Assembly (NCBI GenBank): GCA_024195585.1
Contig: SWBL01000013.1
Location: 62,001-126,000 of the forward strand
Direction of reading: 5' to 3'
Origin: Aureobasidium sp. EXF-3400
Lineage: Eukaryota; Ascomycota; Dothideomycetes; Dothideales; Saccotheciaceae
Length of the DNA: 64,000 nucleotides
Each line of letters opens with the position of its first letter. Positions within the stretch are counted from its first letter, which is position 1. Shown one piece after another: positions 33,441-45,515 of this stretch. The position numbers were made by a program, and so were the translations under genes. Below the pieces are notes generated by a model. The model saw only the letters and a program-made list of their open reading frames with translations. It made no database searches and was not told the origin of the DNA.

Positions 33441-35863
33441 TTAAAGCGCCGTCGACTTCTTTCGGCTCAAACTGAACCGGTTCTTCTTGACATCCTTTTC
33501 TCCGCTTGTTGTTGGCGTCGCCTCCTCAGCCTGTGTTGGCAAAGGGCTTCCCGGTTCCTTCTCTTTGCCCGAAGTCCAGAATTTTGGTTTCTGTCGTAGA
33601 CTCATCGAGCTGTGTCTAAATCTGCTAAGACCCGGTCGATCTTTGCCATCTTTGCCATCTTTGCCGTCTGCTGGTGCTGCTGCTGGTGCTGCTGCTGGTG
33701 CTGGTGCGGGTGTACTCATTTCAGGAGCTGTAGTCCCTGCACGACTAGCCTCTTCAGCGGCCGTTTGTTTGCTGAGCTCGATGGCAGCAAGATAATCGTC
33801 ATTCTGTTTCTTCCAAGCGTTTCTCGTTGCCTCAGCCGCTTCCTTTCTCTTCGCATCTGCAAGCTTGCGCGCTTCTTTTTCTTGTGCTTTGCGTTCCTTT
33901 TCTGCCTGTTTTGCTGCCTTCTTGTCCAGAGATCCGGTCGCGGAGCCGAGGAAGGGTGACGTCGACAGGCCACTGAAGGCCGAACGTTGCTGCGAAAGAG
34001 CTGGAGCAGTAGAAGCATGAGCGAGATTCGCAAAGGCATTGGGCTCTTCTTCGATCGGTGACTGCACCGTGTGTGTGTTGCGAAGGCCGTTGATCATCAA
34101 GCCATTCTGTGTTTCCCTCGAAACCGAATCTCTGTTTGCCATACTAGCAGCAGCGGCAGCCTGTCGGGCCTCAGCCTCTTGTTCTTTCTGCATTGCTTCC
34201 AAGGTTGTCTCTTGGTAGAACAACACATAAGCACAAGCAAGTTGCCTGGCGTCTTGCACTCCCGGTTTTGGCTCACCACCGAAGAAATTCCTCACAAAGC
34301 TCTTATCAACAGGCTCGACCAGCTCGTCATCAAACATAAGCCACCCACGATCCTGGGTCTTGATTATAGAAACATAATGCCCATGGTATGGGCCACCTCC
34401 AATATGGACAACGACGGCGTAGAGTTCGTACAGTCGGTCCGGGTCTTCTGCGTCGTCCGTCGTATTAAATAATCGCAAATGATAAGGATAAACAACTCGA
34501 TGAAAAAGCTTTTGGAGTCTCTGGAGGTCCTCGGTGTATTTGAAACGTTTGAGATGAAGGGCCAGAATACGTGGTAGTCGTTTTATCTTCATTCTCTTTT
34601 CAGCTTCCTGCAAACCGCCACAGTTGTCGCAATGAAACTTGTTCCGTTCGCACAACATCTCCTCTTCAGAAAATTTCCGCAGGCATGATGTTACGGATGA
34701 ATGCGCCTCCAGGTCGACGGACAAATCCATAAACGCCTCATCTCTCTGTGATGTGTTTTCACAGCTGAGGCAACGTGTTTCTGATGTAAGGAGACCCTCG
34801 AAGAGATCATGCACCCAGCCAGTGCTACTCAGGCCAGCTGTGTTGTGCGCTTTCGCCATAGCAGACATGGCGCCTGCCATACTCGGTTCCGCAGTGCCGT
34901 TGCCGTTGAGTGTGCCGTTGATGGCCGGCAGCATCTTCGAGTACATCTCTACATTGTCGACGACCTGATTCAGCAGCAGATTCAAAAACTCGTGGGCATC
35001 CTGGTGCATAGCAGAACGAAACATCTCGTTCTCCTTTCTCAAAATCTCGAGGAATTTGAGGGGACTGATAATTCCTGTGCGCGACTGATGGCCAATGATA
35101 GACTCGAATATGTCTTTTAGTGAAGTAAAGAGCGATTCAGACATTCCATAGGCGTTGGAGTTGCTCATTTGCATCTCTAGAACAGGACCCGACCTCATGG
35201 CCACCTTTTTCTTATAGTCCGGAGAGTCTTTATCATCGGGTTTGGTAGTTTGGGCCTCAGGCGAGTTTGGTAGAATGATGGGTCGTCTTGCGGGCGAGCT
35301 TGAAGTGAGGTTGTTCGTGGCAGCAGTCAAGAGATGGTTTCCAGGGGCCGGCAGGCCATTTTGAAGACTCATGCTCCTATCTGCATCTGACTCGGATTGT
35401 TCGGGCGCTGAAGGCAGCGGAGGGAAGTTGAGGACATTTTCGCGGAAGGTTGTTGAGTAGTATAGACATTGGATGATCGAGTTTGCATAGCTGTTACGCA
35501 TAGGGTCAGTCACAAATATCTTGAGATGTTTGAGATAGGCGCGTACCATGTGCTCCCGTACTGTTTGGTGAGTCGCGATTAGTCTGCTGCTGCTGTGCCG
35601 GGAGTGGATGGGTTTACATACGTTCTCGAAACCAAAGAACTTGTCGCTGCCATCCGGCCGTACAGGACCGCCCAGATCAGCGATGTGCTTTTCTAGTAGC
35701 GTCGATTGCGGAATGGTGGCATCTTTCTTTGGGGGCAGGGTGCCTGCGGTCGGACTCGCTGGTGTCTGTAATGGTCGTGATCGTCAGTCAAACGTGGCGC
35801 GAACCTTTAGAAATGGCACACGACACTCACTGCGCTTCCTTTGAGCTTGCCGAAGAAAGACAT
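33441..35863 (-). CDS. creB: Ubiquitin C-terminal hydrolase, CreB/UBP9-13 type
   Basis: Cysteine protease that removes ubiquitin. In Aspergillus, CreB acts in carbon catabolite repression with the WD40 partner CreC. Exons are 35831-35863, 35622-35765, 35547-35560 (14 nt) and 33441-35490, giving 746 residues. The Cys box becomes [17 protein letters not shown] only after splicing, with catalytic Cys64 split between the 14-nt exon and exon 4. [12 protein letters not shown], a zinc-binding pair of CxxC motifs (CLSCENT, CDNCGG) and the His box [14 protein letters not shown] follow. After about residue 480 come an Ala/Lys/Glu coiled-coil-like stretch, a repeat-coded Ala/Pro and Gly-Lys-Asp segment, and a basic Ser-rich tail. 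Length is close to that of A. nidulans CreB. The name rests on overall family match. Confidence 0.9.
33641..33707. repeat. Coding tandem repeat in the deubiquitinase tail
   Basis: Three 9-nt CTTTGCCAT-like units (33641-33667) are followed by a GCTGGT/GCTGCT array (33668-33707). On the minus strand they encode Gly-Lys-Asp repeats and an Ala/Pro-rich run. Confidence 0.75.
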
Positions 35864-36930
35864 CCTACAGGTCCACCAGGAAGGTGTACATCAAAGTCGG
35901 GGCAGGCGCGACTGCAATCCCGGTCCTCGGGCAAGCAATTGACCGATGTCTCAACGACCGTCTGGGAAAATGAGTATGTATCGACGGCAAAAGTGTGTAC
36001 ACGGATGTCGTGCTGCGACGGTGACAGGACAAGGGGGCAGGAGCGACAAAGACAGCTACTGACGCCGAGCGAGAGAGACTCGAGAGTTGCGCAGAGTGTG
36101 AGTTGAAGGCAATGCAACGGCTAAGTGCTGGACTCGCCTACTTGACTACCCGAGCGGTTTCTGGGGATTTGATGGCGGGGAAAAAGGATTCGATTGCTTT
36201 CCGACAATCGATTCAGTGGCTTGAAAGACCTCCTTGACACCTCCCAAGCTTCACTTCTTTCACATCGTCTGCTTCGTCTGATGTTGGTCTTTGGGTTGCA
36301 CTCGGGTTTTGTCAAGCCTGCGCTGCTCTACACGAGCCTTATCAGCGGGTCCTACCAACCAATATGTGGAGGATTTTGCTGCTTGACATCACCGAGTCCT
36401 GGCCGTGCCCCCGGGCTTGCTGATAGACCCGACGGCGGTTCAATCGGTAAGCACGCCCGCTATGTCACTCCATCAAACCTTCCAAAGCCGCCATAGGGCG
36501 AGACGCTTCCATGCGCCATAGCGCAGAGGCCCGTGTCTTGAGAACATTTGTGACCAGACACTGTTTGTGAAGTGTGCGGCAGTGTATTTCTAACATGGCG
36601 GATATTGATATTATCTTCATTCAAAGGAGCGAGTTGTTGGTGCTGAGTCTATCTGCGGGACGTCAAGATGATCGGCTTGTGAGAGGCTTCCATACCTGCC
36701 AAACACCCAATTTTGACTTTTGGCGCACCCACGCGGCCATCACGCGTGCAGCTAGAGCGATCCTCGCGCAAGAATAGCCGCCAGCCGACGTTCCCTCTGC
36801 AAATCATCGCCATCTCCGAACCATTCGCCTAGAACGTTGGTTGTTGTACATTGCTATTCATACACGCTGACTAAAGACTTTCCACCACTCAAGCACGAGC
36901 AACCACGCCAAGAAGCCTTCCGTATGCACC
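35864..36930. other. Intergenic region upstream of creB
   Basis: About 1.07 kb holding the creB promoter and the 3' end of the LSD1-like gene. The open frames at 36194-36496 and 36574-36777 are not supported. Confidence 0.5.
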
Positions 36931-39900
36931 TCACTCGCCGTCGGATTCGGTGTAGTTGATGGTCTGCTTGCGCCGAGGAGGAGCCAAAGGAGCCACCTCG
37001 ATACTGGTGCTGCCTGACCACTCGTTTCCATTGGTAGGCGGGTGCTCTTCCTGATATTTGAGCCTAATTCTTCGGGCATCTTCGTCCCACTGAGCTGCCG
37101 CTTTCTCGTATTGTGCACGCGTCTCTTTTACCGCTTGCTGTGCCGCTTGCGTTTGCTCGATGTATGGTCGCTTGACCTCATCACTTGACATTCGCCATTG
37201 TCGACCTACCTCACTGCGGATCTCTTCTCGCAAAGCCTTAGCTGTGCTGTCGCCACTTGCTTTCTGTTTCGCTAGACTCAATTCCTCTTTGCATCGTGCC
37301 CAAGAATCGTTCGTGAACAAAAGGTATGGGTTAACGCTTGCGCCAGGTCTAGCGGGCTTTATAGGGCGGGGACCGAGTTCTGAAAGGATAGCATCAATGA
37401 TTGCGGCTTCGTATGCTTCATCTTCGACAGATTTGCTGTTGGTCGACGATCTGTAAGGATTTGACTGTACTGGTGGATTCGGCGTCACTGCTGGGAAGTG
37501 TTGTATCGGTTCGACAATCTTCTTGGGCCTGCCTGGTGGTCTACCGGGTGGTCTGCCAGGAGGTCTACCCGGAGGTCTGCCTACACGTCTTGGAGCTTCA
37601 GAGGGCGTGCCTGCAAAGGCGTCTCTCATTGGTGAATCTGTACTAGCCAATTCAGATGCATCTTCGAGGCCAGCAATTGGAAGGCTCGATCGAGGCAATA
37701 CCAGAGGCTCTGGAACCGCCATCTGTCCGATCATCGTATCAATAGCGTCAGCAGCTGCTCTGAGTCCTGATAAATACGCGCCGTGGACGGTAGCAGGATG
37801 AGTACCACAAGTAGCCTCTCCAGCGAAGTGCAGGTTTCCCACGGGTGCTGCCATGATATCGTAGTCCAGTGGACTAGTAGCAGGTCCAACGAATGAATAT
37901 GTGCCTCTCGCGAAAGGATCCTTCTTCCATCGTGTGACAATTACTTCGACAGGAGTAGGGACATTCTCGGCTCCAAATGTGCGTCTGAGCTTTTCCAAAG
38001 CTTCTTGAAGCAGCGCATCGTTGTCCGTGATTTCCACCTCGTGAGCTGCTCGGCCAGACATGAGAGCGCTAAGTACTGGTCGGCCGCTGTTCTTTTCACA
38101 GTTCCACATCATATAGAAGCGGCCACGACGGGCGGCATAGTCGTCAGGATTTAGACTGTCCTTGTTTTCAGCATCGTTAAGGAAACCAAACATATCGTAT
38201 TGGCTATCCCAGAATGCGTGTGGGAACACCATGACCACCTAGCAGAGTCAGCGATAAGCTCTGCACAGAGTGAAATAATAATATTACCTTGTTCAGAAGC
38301 CCGAATCCCATTCGTTCAATAGCGCCTTTCTTCCAGTCTGGCAGAGCTGGCTCGAAGGTTATGGTCTCCGCTTTGAGTACACCCAGTGGAGAGGTCAGGA
38401 CGACTTGATCGGCCTCGAAGACTTCTCCGTTGGTGCACAACACTGTTGCTGAACCTTCTGCATCGTCATCATTGACACTGTATGTAATCTTCTCCACGAC
38501 TGATTCGAAGCGAACGTCAAGAGGATATGGTAGCATCATGAGACCACGAGGCACCTGGATGTATCCACCTACCACTTCGGAATGTCTGCCTTCGAATTCG
38601 TTTCCACTGTCTTGATCGTGGCCACCCAAGCTGAGATTAGAGACTGTAGCAGCGTTGGCGTACTCAAGATCGGCATAGTGCCAATTGAGTAGACGCATAT
38701 CTTGTGGTGTCAATTCGACAAGCTCTTGATACTGACGAACAGCTTCATCCATGGTTGCGCCTAACGTTGGCTTGTCGGACTCGGTAGCTATGGCTTCGAG
38801 GGCGAGAGAATGTCTTTTTGTTATGCCAGGTCGCAACTGCCAACCAGCCGACCGTACAGCTTGTGCCGCTGTTCGACTCGAGCTGTTGCCAGCGACCACT
38901 TGAGTCCGTCCTTGGAGCTTAGCGAAGCCAGGAGGCACAGCTTGTTGTCTTTCTTTATTCAGGGTGGGAGCATTGGTCCTATCTGTCTTGATTTCCACAG
39001 GATCTTGACAGACATCGACATAATCTGGGAGTCCTTCTAGTGTTTCTACAGGCGTTGGCTTGACGCGGAAGTCGCTAGCTCGCTCGAGAAGATCGTTGTG
39101 TATCTTATTCACCATCATGTCACGTTCGTGATTGACTGCGAGTCCATCAGAGTCGTACATGGTAATCTCATCCCACATAAGGTGATAACGAAGGGCGAGT
39201 TGTCCGCGAACGATTGCGTTTAAGGGATTTCCATGATTGAAGCCTGTGATGATTTGAGCGCCCATCTCAGCAGTATTCCGAAGACCATTGGGTAAGCTGT
39301 CTGGCACTTGCTCTCGAAGCGGATGTGAGTAGACACGGCCACCAACTCTGTTTCTGCCTTCCAAAACTACGACTTTCGGAGGCAGTTCACCAACATCAGT
39401 CCAATGATCACCGAGCTGGGCAAACAACCCTTCGAGTTGCCTCGCGCAACTGAGACCTGCCATACCAGCGCCTACAACGACAACTGTTCTCTGTTTCGGT
39501 ATCGCCTTTCGCTTGGCACTCAGGACTCCTGCGTGAGGTACCTCGACACAGCCAAAGTTGATGTAGCCATTTCTGACCAACCACCAGTACGACGTATGGG
39601 CCAAATCAAAGAAGCGTATATCTTTTGCGCACCCAGCTGCTTCCTCTTTAGAGACACTGACTAAGGGATTTCGGACCCAAAGACGAAGTATGCCGTTGCG
39701 AATATTCAGATACGTCGTAACTTGAGCTTGTGTGATGTGATTTCGCAAGAGTCTGTATTCTCCTGGATGTAGAGCATATGGGTTGAGCCTTGAAGAATGA
39801 GCTGCCGAGATACATTGTCTGCCGTATTCTTCCCAAGACATGTGTATGGGAATAGACGATCTTGGACGAGCATGTGTCGTTAACCTAGAGACCTTTGAGA

Positions 39901-40495
39901 ATTTCTTCGTCTTCGGTGTAGGAGCTTTTGGCGCCGACTGTATGCGATCATCTCTCAGAGAAGCAGAAATTTCTGGATTCGGACGGGCTTCGACTTGGAT
40001 GTTTGACCATAGTGACGAGCGACTGCTAGGCGTGACATTATCTGAAGGACGAGCATTTCCAGGAGATAGAGCCTGTCTTTTGGTAGCTCTGTCGTCGTCA
40101 GATACCTGACTCTCAGGGTAGCTACGAATGTCTTGAAAAGAACGTTTGTTAATGGAAGGCACGGAAGTAACTGATGAGAGACCAGTTTCATCAGCGTCGA
40201 AAGAGCCATAGCGAAGGATACCATTAACATCGACCTTGGTCAGACTTGCCCCTTGCATGTCGGGAACGGAGCTCAAAGACTCGCTTTCGACAGAAGACAG
40301 GGTAGAGCCTGAATCTTCGGGACTTGCGAGATGGGTATATTGGGCTGATGGCCTTGGTCGGACTTGATCTTGTGCAGCAGCCGAGGGGTCCAAAGCCATC
40401 TCTTTGCTCAAGATAGTGGATACCATCTTTTTCATTGTATCTGGAAGATTTTCTGAGTCGTCCAGGGTAGTATGGGTAGTGCTGGATGGATCCAT
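36931..40495 (-). CDS. lsd1: LSD1-type lysine-specific histone demethylase with SWIRM and HMG domains
   Basis: FAD amine oxidase expected to demethylate mono- or dimethyl lysine on histone H3 in the nucleus. Two exons (38288-40495 and 36931-38238) are joined by a 49-nt intron at GLLNK-VVMVFPHAFW; the product is 1171 residues. The order is: disordered N-terminus (1-215); SWIRM domain (about 218-305, from SWEEYGRQCISAAHSSRLNPYA to WLVRNGYINFG); FAD fold with VVVVGAGMAGLSCARQLEG (about 336) and VVLEGRNRVGGRVYSH; and the amine oxidase C-terminal part with NLHFAGEATCGTHPATVHGAYLSGLRAA. Then come four GRPP units that look like AT-hooks (about 954-972) and an HMG-box region (about 1035-1110, VNPYLLFTNDSW). 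This layout matches the fungal LSD1 lineage. I chose ATG 40495; an open frame upstream lacks an ATG. Confidence 0.9.
37531..37578. repeat. Four 12-nt repeats coding for GRPP AT-hook units
   Basis: Units GCCTGGTGGTCT, ACCGGGTGGTCT, GCCAGGAGGTCT and ACCCGGAGGTCT run without gaps. On the minus strand they encode repeated Gly-Arg-Pro-Pro, the AT-hook core. Confidence 0.85.
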
Positions 40496-40505
40496 ATTGG
40501 CAATA

Positions 40506-40550
40506 TCAGGATATGGAGGCAAATGAAGGGCAGGCGATCTGATGGCGCAT
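40506..40550 (-). promoter_or_regulatory. uORF upstream of the LSD1-like gene
   Basis: A 14-codon frame starts at ATG 40550 and stops with TGA at 40508-40506, 10 nt before the main ATG (40495). It is out of frame with the main product. Its presence in the mRNA is not shown. Confidence 0.4.
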
Positions 40551-42102
40551 GGCTCCTCAACTAGAGTTTAGAGCATGCTCAATCTTATGGAACCGAGGAA
40601 AAGAGAGAAGATGTTTTGCAAGTAGTGATGAATCTTGGAGGTCGATGAGGGTAGGTGCAGTATCGAGATGGCGATACAGAATGTCTCCAGGTGGTGATGG
40701 ATCTTGAAGCCCGTGGGCCCTCGGCAGCGCTTTTTCCGCAACGACTTTGCTTCAACCTCAGCTCAACTCTTCATCTTGTACATTCCTTGCACCATGCATC
40801 ATATATCTGCTGCCAACGCCGTCGGATAGACTTGGCGACCAGCACAATATGTGCGCCAGGCAGTATTTTGCATCAAGATCAATATCATCGTGTGGCCGCT
40901 GTCGCGACCATCAGTCCGGCCTTGCGCGCAGGCCATCTTCAAATTCGCTGCACAACCAATTCTGTCTGCTCACCATGTGCGCCCACACGAGATTATCATC
41001 AGCATATCGCTTCGCATACTCGGAAATAACAAGCCCGCACCTCGATCCCAGATACTCGACATACGTATGCACATGTATTTGAACCAGATCACCTGGATAC
41101 ATCCTCATGCGCAACTTGAGGAACCTTTGTTGCTGAGTTGACAAGCTGACTCTTGCCGGTGACATTCAACATCGCACCGCTTTGGCAACACGACCTCTTT
41201 CCATTCATCATCACAGCAACTTCTTTTCTCCATCGAATTACTTTGCTGACACATCATATCAGAAAAGCCATAACAAGTCCAGAATACCAATCGATTTCTT
41301 TCTAACAGTATTCTCGAAGAAGAAGACAAGAAAAAAAACTCCGCCCAAGTCGACCTTGGATGCATTCTCATCTTGACCACTGCCCGCGACGAATACTCAA
41401 ACAACCTCGATGGCTTTCATGCTGAGGCCGCATAGTTGGGAACACTATCGCATTCGTCCCTCGAAGACGGCTTCGAACGCTCCAGGGCACACGTTGATGG
41501 ATACGTTGAAGATAGAGAAGATTGAGGGGAGAGCTGTTGATACGTGGTTGGACGAGCTGCTGTAGACCAATTGCACCAGGTCGGTGCTCTGAGGGCATGA
41601 CGTTTGCTGTCGAGTACACCGACCCAAGCAACTTTCGCCTATTGCAAGTTCCGTCTTAGACATGGCTGTGGCTACATGACAGCTTCGGGGACACTGGAGC
41701 TCATCAAAGAAGATACTCATGATTAGCTGTGCATAACTATAGTCCCACAAAGAAGTCAACCCCAGATTTGTGCAACTTCTTAACTAGAGATGGCCACTTG
41801 CAACCAACCCATTAGGTCAACGATAGGGTAGGCTGAGTTGATAGAATCTGATCTACTCTTATTGACGAGTATCATAAGAGCCTGAGGAGGCTCTACCTTG
41901 ACCATGATTCACGTGACTGTGCTGTACAATGGCGGTGTCGAGACGCCATGTTTTGACCAAGTCGCAACTCAACTCCACCCTCGACAAGTGACCCTGAGTG
42001 TTGATCAACGCTCGATTTGCTTGCTATTATAATCACATCCACAACGACATCTGCTGGACAGCTGTCGAAATCTAGAGCAACTCAGCAGCTCAAATTTACA
42101 AC
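40551..42102. other. Divergent intergenic region, 1.55 kb
   Basis: Promoters of the LSD1-like gene and the dynactin gene. Open frames of up to 124 codons are unrecognised. A purine-rich run lies near 41320-41340. Confidence 0.5.
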
Positions 42103-43364
42103 ATGGCCCAAGTGCGCAAGTACGCCGCTCTGCCTGACCTGGTAAACAACAAAACACCAAGACCTGTCCAGGAGACACACCGCTAACGCCAACCCCCAAG
42201 GATGAGTCTCCAGACACATACGAGACACCAGACTTGACCGACGACGCATCCACATTACCGACATCAACAGCATGGTCAGAGACATCCGATACAGAGGCGA
42301 ACCCCAACATCAGCCGAACCAAACTCCACCCCGACGAAGCGCGATCTCAATTTCAATCTTCACGAGTCGACGCACGGGAAACAGACTTCTCGGATCGTGT
42401 GAGCAGCAAGAGGAGGGCATATGTTGTGAGCAACAGGGAACAAGGACAAGATGGCGACGACTACGACAGCGAAGACGAGAACGAGAGTCTGCAAAGGAAG
42501 CTAGCAAGGTTGAACAGAGAGATGCAGGAGGTGCAAAACGAATTGGACAAGAGGAAGAGCGAGGCGAACGGGACACAAGCACACTCAGAAGATGAGGACG
42601 TGGCTGCTCAGCTGGCTCAATTGAGTACAGCACTGGACGGCATGCGCCAATCCCAATCAGCACAAGCTCGTTTGAGCAAGCAACTGGCAACCTCGACACC
42701 AGCAAAGGCAGATGCTGTCACAGCGCCAGAGTCAACCCGCTCTGAAGAGGTCACCAAAGAGACAACCGACACACAGACGTTGAACAAGGTCGCTGATTTC
42801 GATGCCCGCCTCGCGCTCCTCGAACGCCAGCTCGGCATCACATCCCTCGATACTCCTGAAGCTTCCACAGCAAACTCAACTTTCGCACCCATCATACCCA
42901 CCCTATCATTGCTAGACCGCCAATTAGCCCTCCTCACCTCCTCATCCTCCCAATCACACATCGACACTTTGGCCCAGAGACTCCAGCAACAGCAACAAGC
43001 TGCTCCTGCGAATGCCTCCACAGATGCCAACCACGACTTCCAATCTCCAGAGGACATGGCAAAACTACGCGCCCTCTATGCGCTCCTACCGACTCTTACA
43101 TCCCTGAGTCCCACACTACCTCCCCTGCTGACCCGTCTACGGTCTTTGCGGACCCTACATGCCAACGCTGTAACGGCAAGTCAAACCCTGGACGAAGTGG
43201 AACAAAGACAAGACGAAGCAGACAAGGAGATTCGCGAGTGGCGGGACGGCCTTAAAAAGGTAGAAGAAGCCGTTGCTAGAGCCGAGAGCGGTATGCTCGA
43301 AAACAGTGCTGCGGTCGAGGCTTGGGTCAAAGAGCTGGAGGAAAGAGTGAAGAAGCTTGGGTAG
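42103..43364 (+). CDS. Dynactin subunit 2 (p50 dynamitin)
   Basis: Shoulder subunit of dynactin, the dynein activator needed for minus-end transport and nuclear migration in hyphae. Exons 42103-42141 and 42201-43364 give 400 residues. The dynamitin N-terminus reads KYAALPDLDESPDTYETPDLTDD only after removal of the 59-nt intron. The rest is Gln/Glu/Lys-rich with predicted coiled coils (SLQRKLARLNREMQEVQNEL; DFDARLALLERQLG; LDEVEQRQDEADKEIREW) and a C-terminal helix ending in KELEERVKKLG. The start has a good context (ACAACATGGC). Confidence 0.92.
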
Positions 43365-43618
43365 AGATAATAGCCAACAAAACATTTCCGAAACTCTGGA
43401 GGCCCGTCGTATTATCTCACTTAAGCATGTTATTGAAAAAAGTGTGAAGACGAGGTAATTAATAAAAGAATCTAACAGAATACAGAGAGTATGCAAATCT
43501 GTAGTGAAATGGAAAAAAGGACATGCTGTTTTGCTCGCCATGTAATGAGCTTTGGTATCATGTATGCGCCATCGTAATGCAAAAAGAAAGAAACAAATCA
43601 CAGCCACCGGCCAGATTC

Positions 43619-45515
43619 TCATGCTTCACCCCTCTCGGGATCTTGCGATTTTCTCTCTCTTGCAGCCTCCTTGGCAGTCTTCTTTTCTGCATCTTCTTGT
43701 GCCTGCGCCTCAGCATTGGCTCGCTGCGCGTCAAGTCCAGTCTTGGTTTCTGTATGTTTCTTGCTGAGCTCCCTCTTCTTGATGAACAGACTCACAACCA
43801 GACCAAGCGCTGCGAAACACGTGTACATGATCCACATGGGATGCAAGCTCTGTGCGAAAGCAGTTTGAGCGACATGCTTTTGTTCACGGGGGAGGCTGTC
43901 GATGAGTTGGGTGTTGGCGCCAGCACCTCCTCCTGTTAACTGGTCTGCTACTTTAGGGCCAAGAGCTGCCACCAAGCTCGCCGTCTTGCTGTTCATCTGG
44001 TTCTGGTACACGGTTTGGCCGATGACGACGGAGATGGACGTGAAGATCTGGCGAACGAAGCCAAAGGTTGCTGTCGCTGTCGCGATGTCTCTAGGCTGAA
44101 CGCCTGTCTGAAGTGCGATCAAGGGCGCTTGGAAATTGGGACCTGAGAAATAATGTTAGCTCATACAGTTGAAGGACAACGAGAAGGACGTATTTACCTA
44201 TGCCTATTCCTGCGATGATCTGGAAGATGATCAACTTCGCCCAACCGCTGTTGGCTGTGAAGTCGATGAACAATCCGAAGGCCAGAACGAGGAAGATCAT
44301 TCCGAACCAGATAGCAGGCAAATATTGACCCGTCTTGCGGATGAAGATACCAGTCGCCATTGAAGCGAAGGACAAAGACAAAGCCTGTGGAAGAATGTAG
44401 ACACCTGACAGAAGAGGGGTGGCACCGCGAGCAGCCTGAAAGTACAAGGGCAAGTAGTATGAGGCCGAGATGAAGACCATGCCGTGAATGGCGCACACAC
44501 CAAGGACGGCAATGTTGCTTCTGTTCTGGAAGATGCGAAGAGGCATGACGGGCGATTTGGCGAACTTCCATTCGTTGATGATGAACAGGCCCATGGTAAA
44601 GACACCGATGATGATGAGGCAGAGGACAGTTGCAGAGTCCCAAGGATAGGTGATTCCACCATATTCCAAACCAAAGAGAAACATGAGCACGCCACCAATA
44701 ACGAGCAAGGCTCCAATCCAGTCAATTGCTTTCAGTCCTTCCCAAAGAGGGGTTCTGGGCGTCTTCAAGTCGAGGAAGAAGAAAATAATGATAAGAGCGG
44801 CTCCATCGAGGGGCAAATTAATGTAGAAACACCATCTCCAAGTAACCTTTTCTGTGAAAACACCGCCAATGACAGGTCCAATGGCAGAAGCCAATGCCCA
44901 GACACCTCCAATGATACCAAAGTAGGCGCCTCTTCTTCTCAAACTGAACAAGTCGCTGATGCAGATGTTGACGAGGGTGACCAGACCGCCACCGCCTACA
45001 CCTTGAATTGCACGGGCAGCGATGAGCATTCCAATACTGTTTGCAAGAGCAGCGATGAGGGAACCGATGAGGAAAAGCACATTTGCGGTAATCAGGATAG
45101 GCTTTCGTCCAAAGATATCAGAGATCTTGCCCCACAAGGGCACACTCGAAGCATTTCCTAGCAGATATGCTGAACCAATCCAAGTATAGCCAGCAGACGA
45201 GTGGAAATATTCTGAGATGGTGGGCAGAGCGGTTGTGATGATGGTGACATCAAGGGCAGCCAGGAAGACAGCCATGCCCAGGGCAGTCATGATCAAAGCA
45301 ATCTTGCCCTTGGATCGCTCCTCCAATAGTGTCGAGTCCTTGCGCTCCAGCTGTGGCTTTCCTTCCGCGGTCTGCACATCGTCGCGTTTGGTGGATACTG
45401 AAGATGTGCTGTTGTGCTCAATGTCTTCTGTGAGTTGGTTGGTGGGTACAGCGTTCGTGGTCTCAGCAGCGGCTTCATCTCGTGCAACCTCGGTCTGTCG
45501 CCCTGCGTCGCTCAT
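43619..45515 (-). CDS. MFS multidrug transporter, DHA2 (14-helix) family
   Basis: Plasma-membrane proton antiporter, probably exporting toxic compounds or metabolites. Two exons (44198-45515 and 43619-44142) are joined by a 55-nt intron at GIGIG-PNFQAPLIALQTGV; the product is 613 residues. A polar N-terminal tail of about 70 residues precedes the helices. Family motifs are DVTIITTALPTI in helix 1, motif A WGKISDIFGRKPILI, and motif C region GGVWALASAIGPVIGGVFTEKVTWRWCFYINLP. The last loop is large and outward-facing (YQNQMNSKTASLVAALGPKVA), followed by the final helix and a charged C-tail rich in Ala/Glu/Lys. No biosynthetic gene lies next to it, so the substrate cannot be guessed. Confidence 0.94.

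Noticed and set aside
44484..45161. 225-codon antisense frame opposite the MFS transporter
   Set aside because: Mirror of a strongly supported coding exon; its composition follows from the sense codons.
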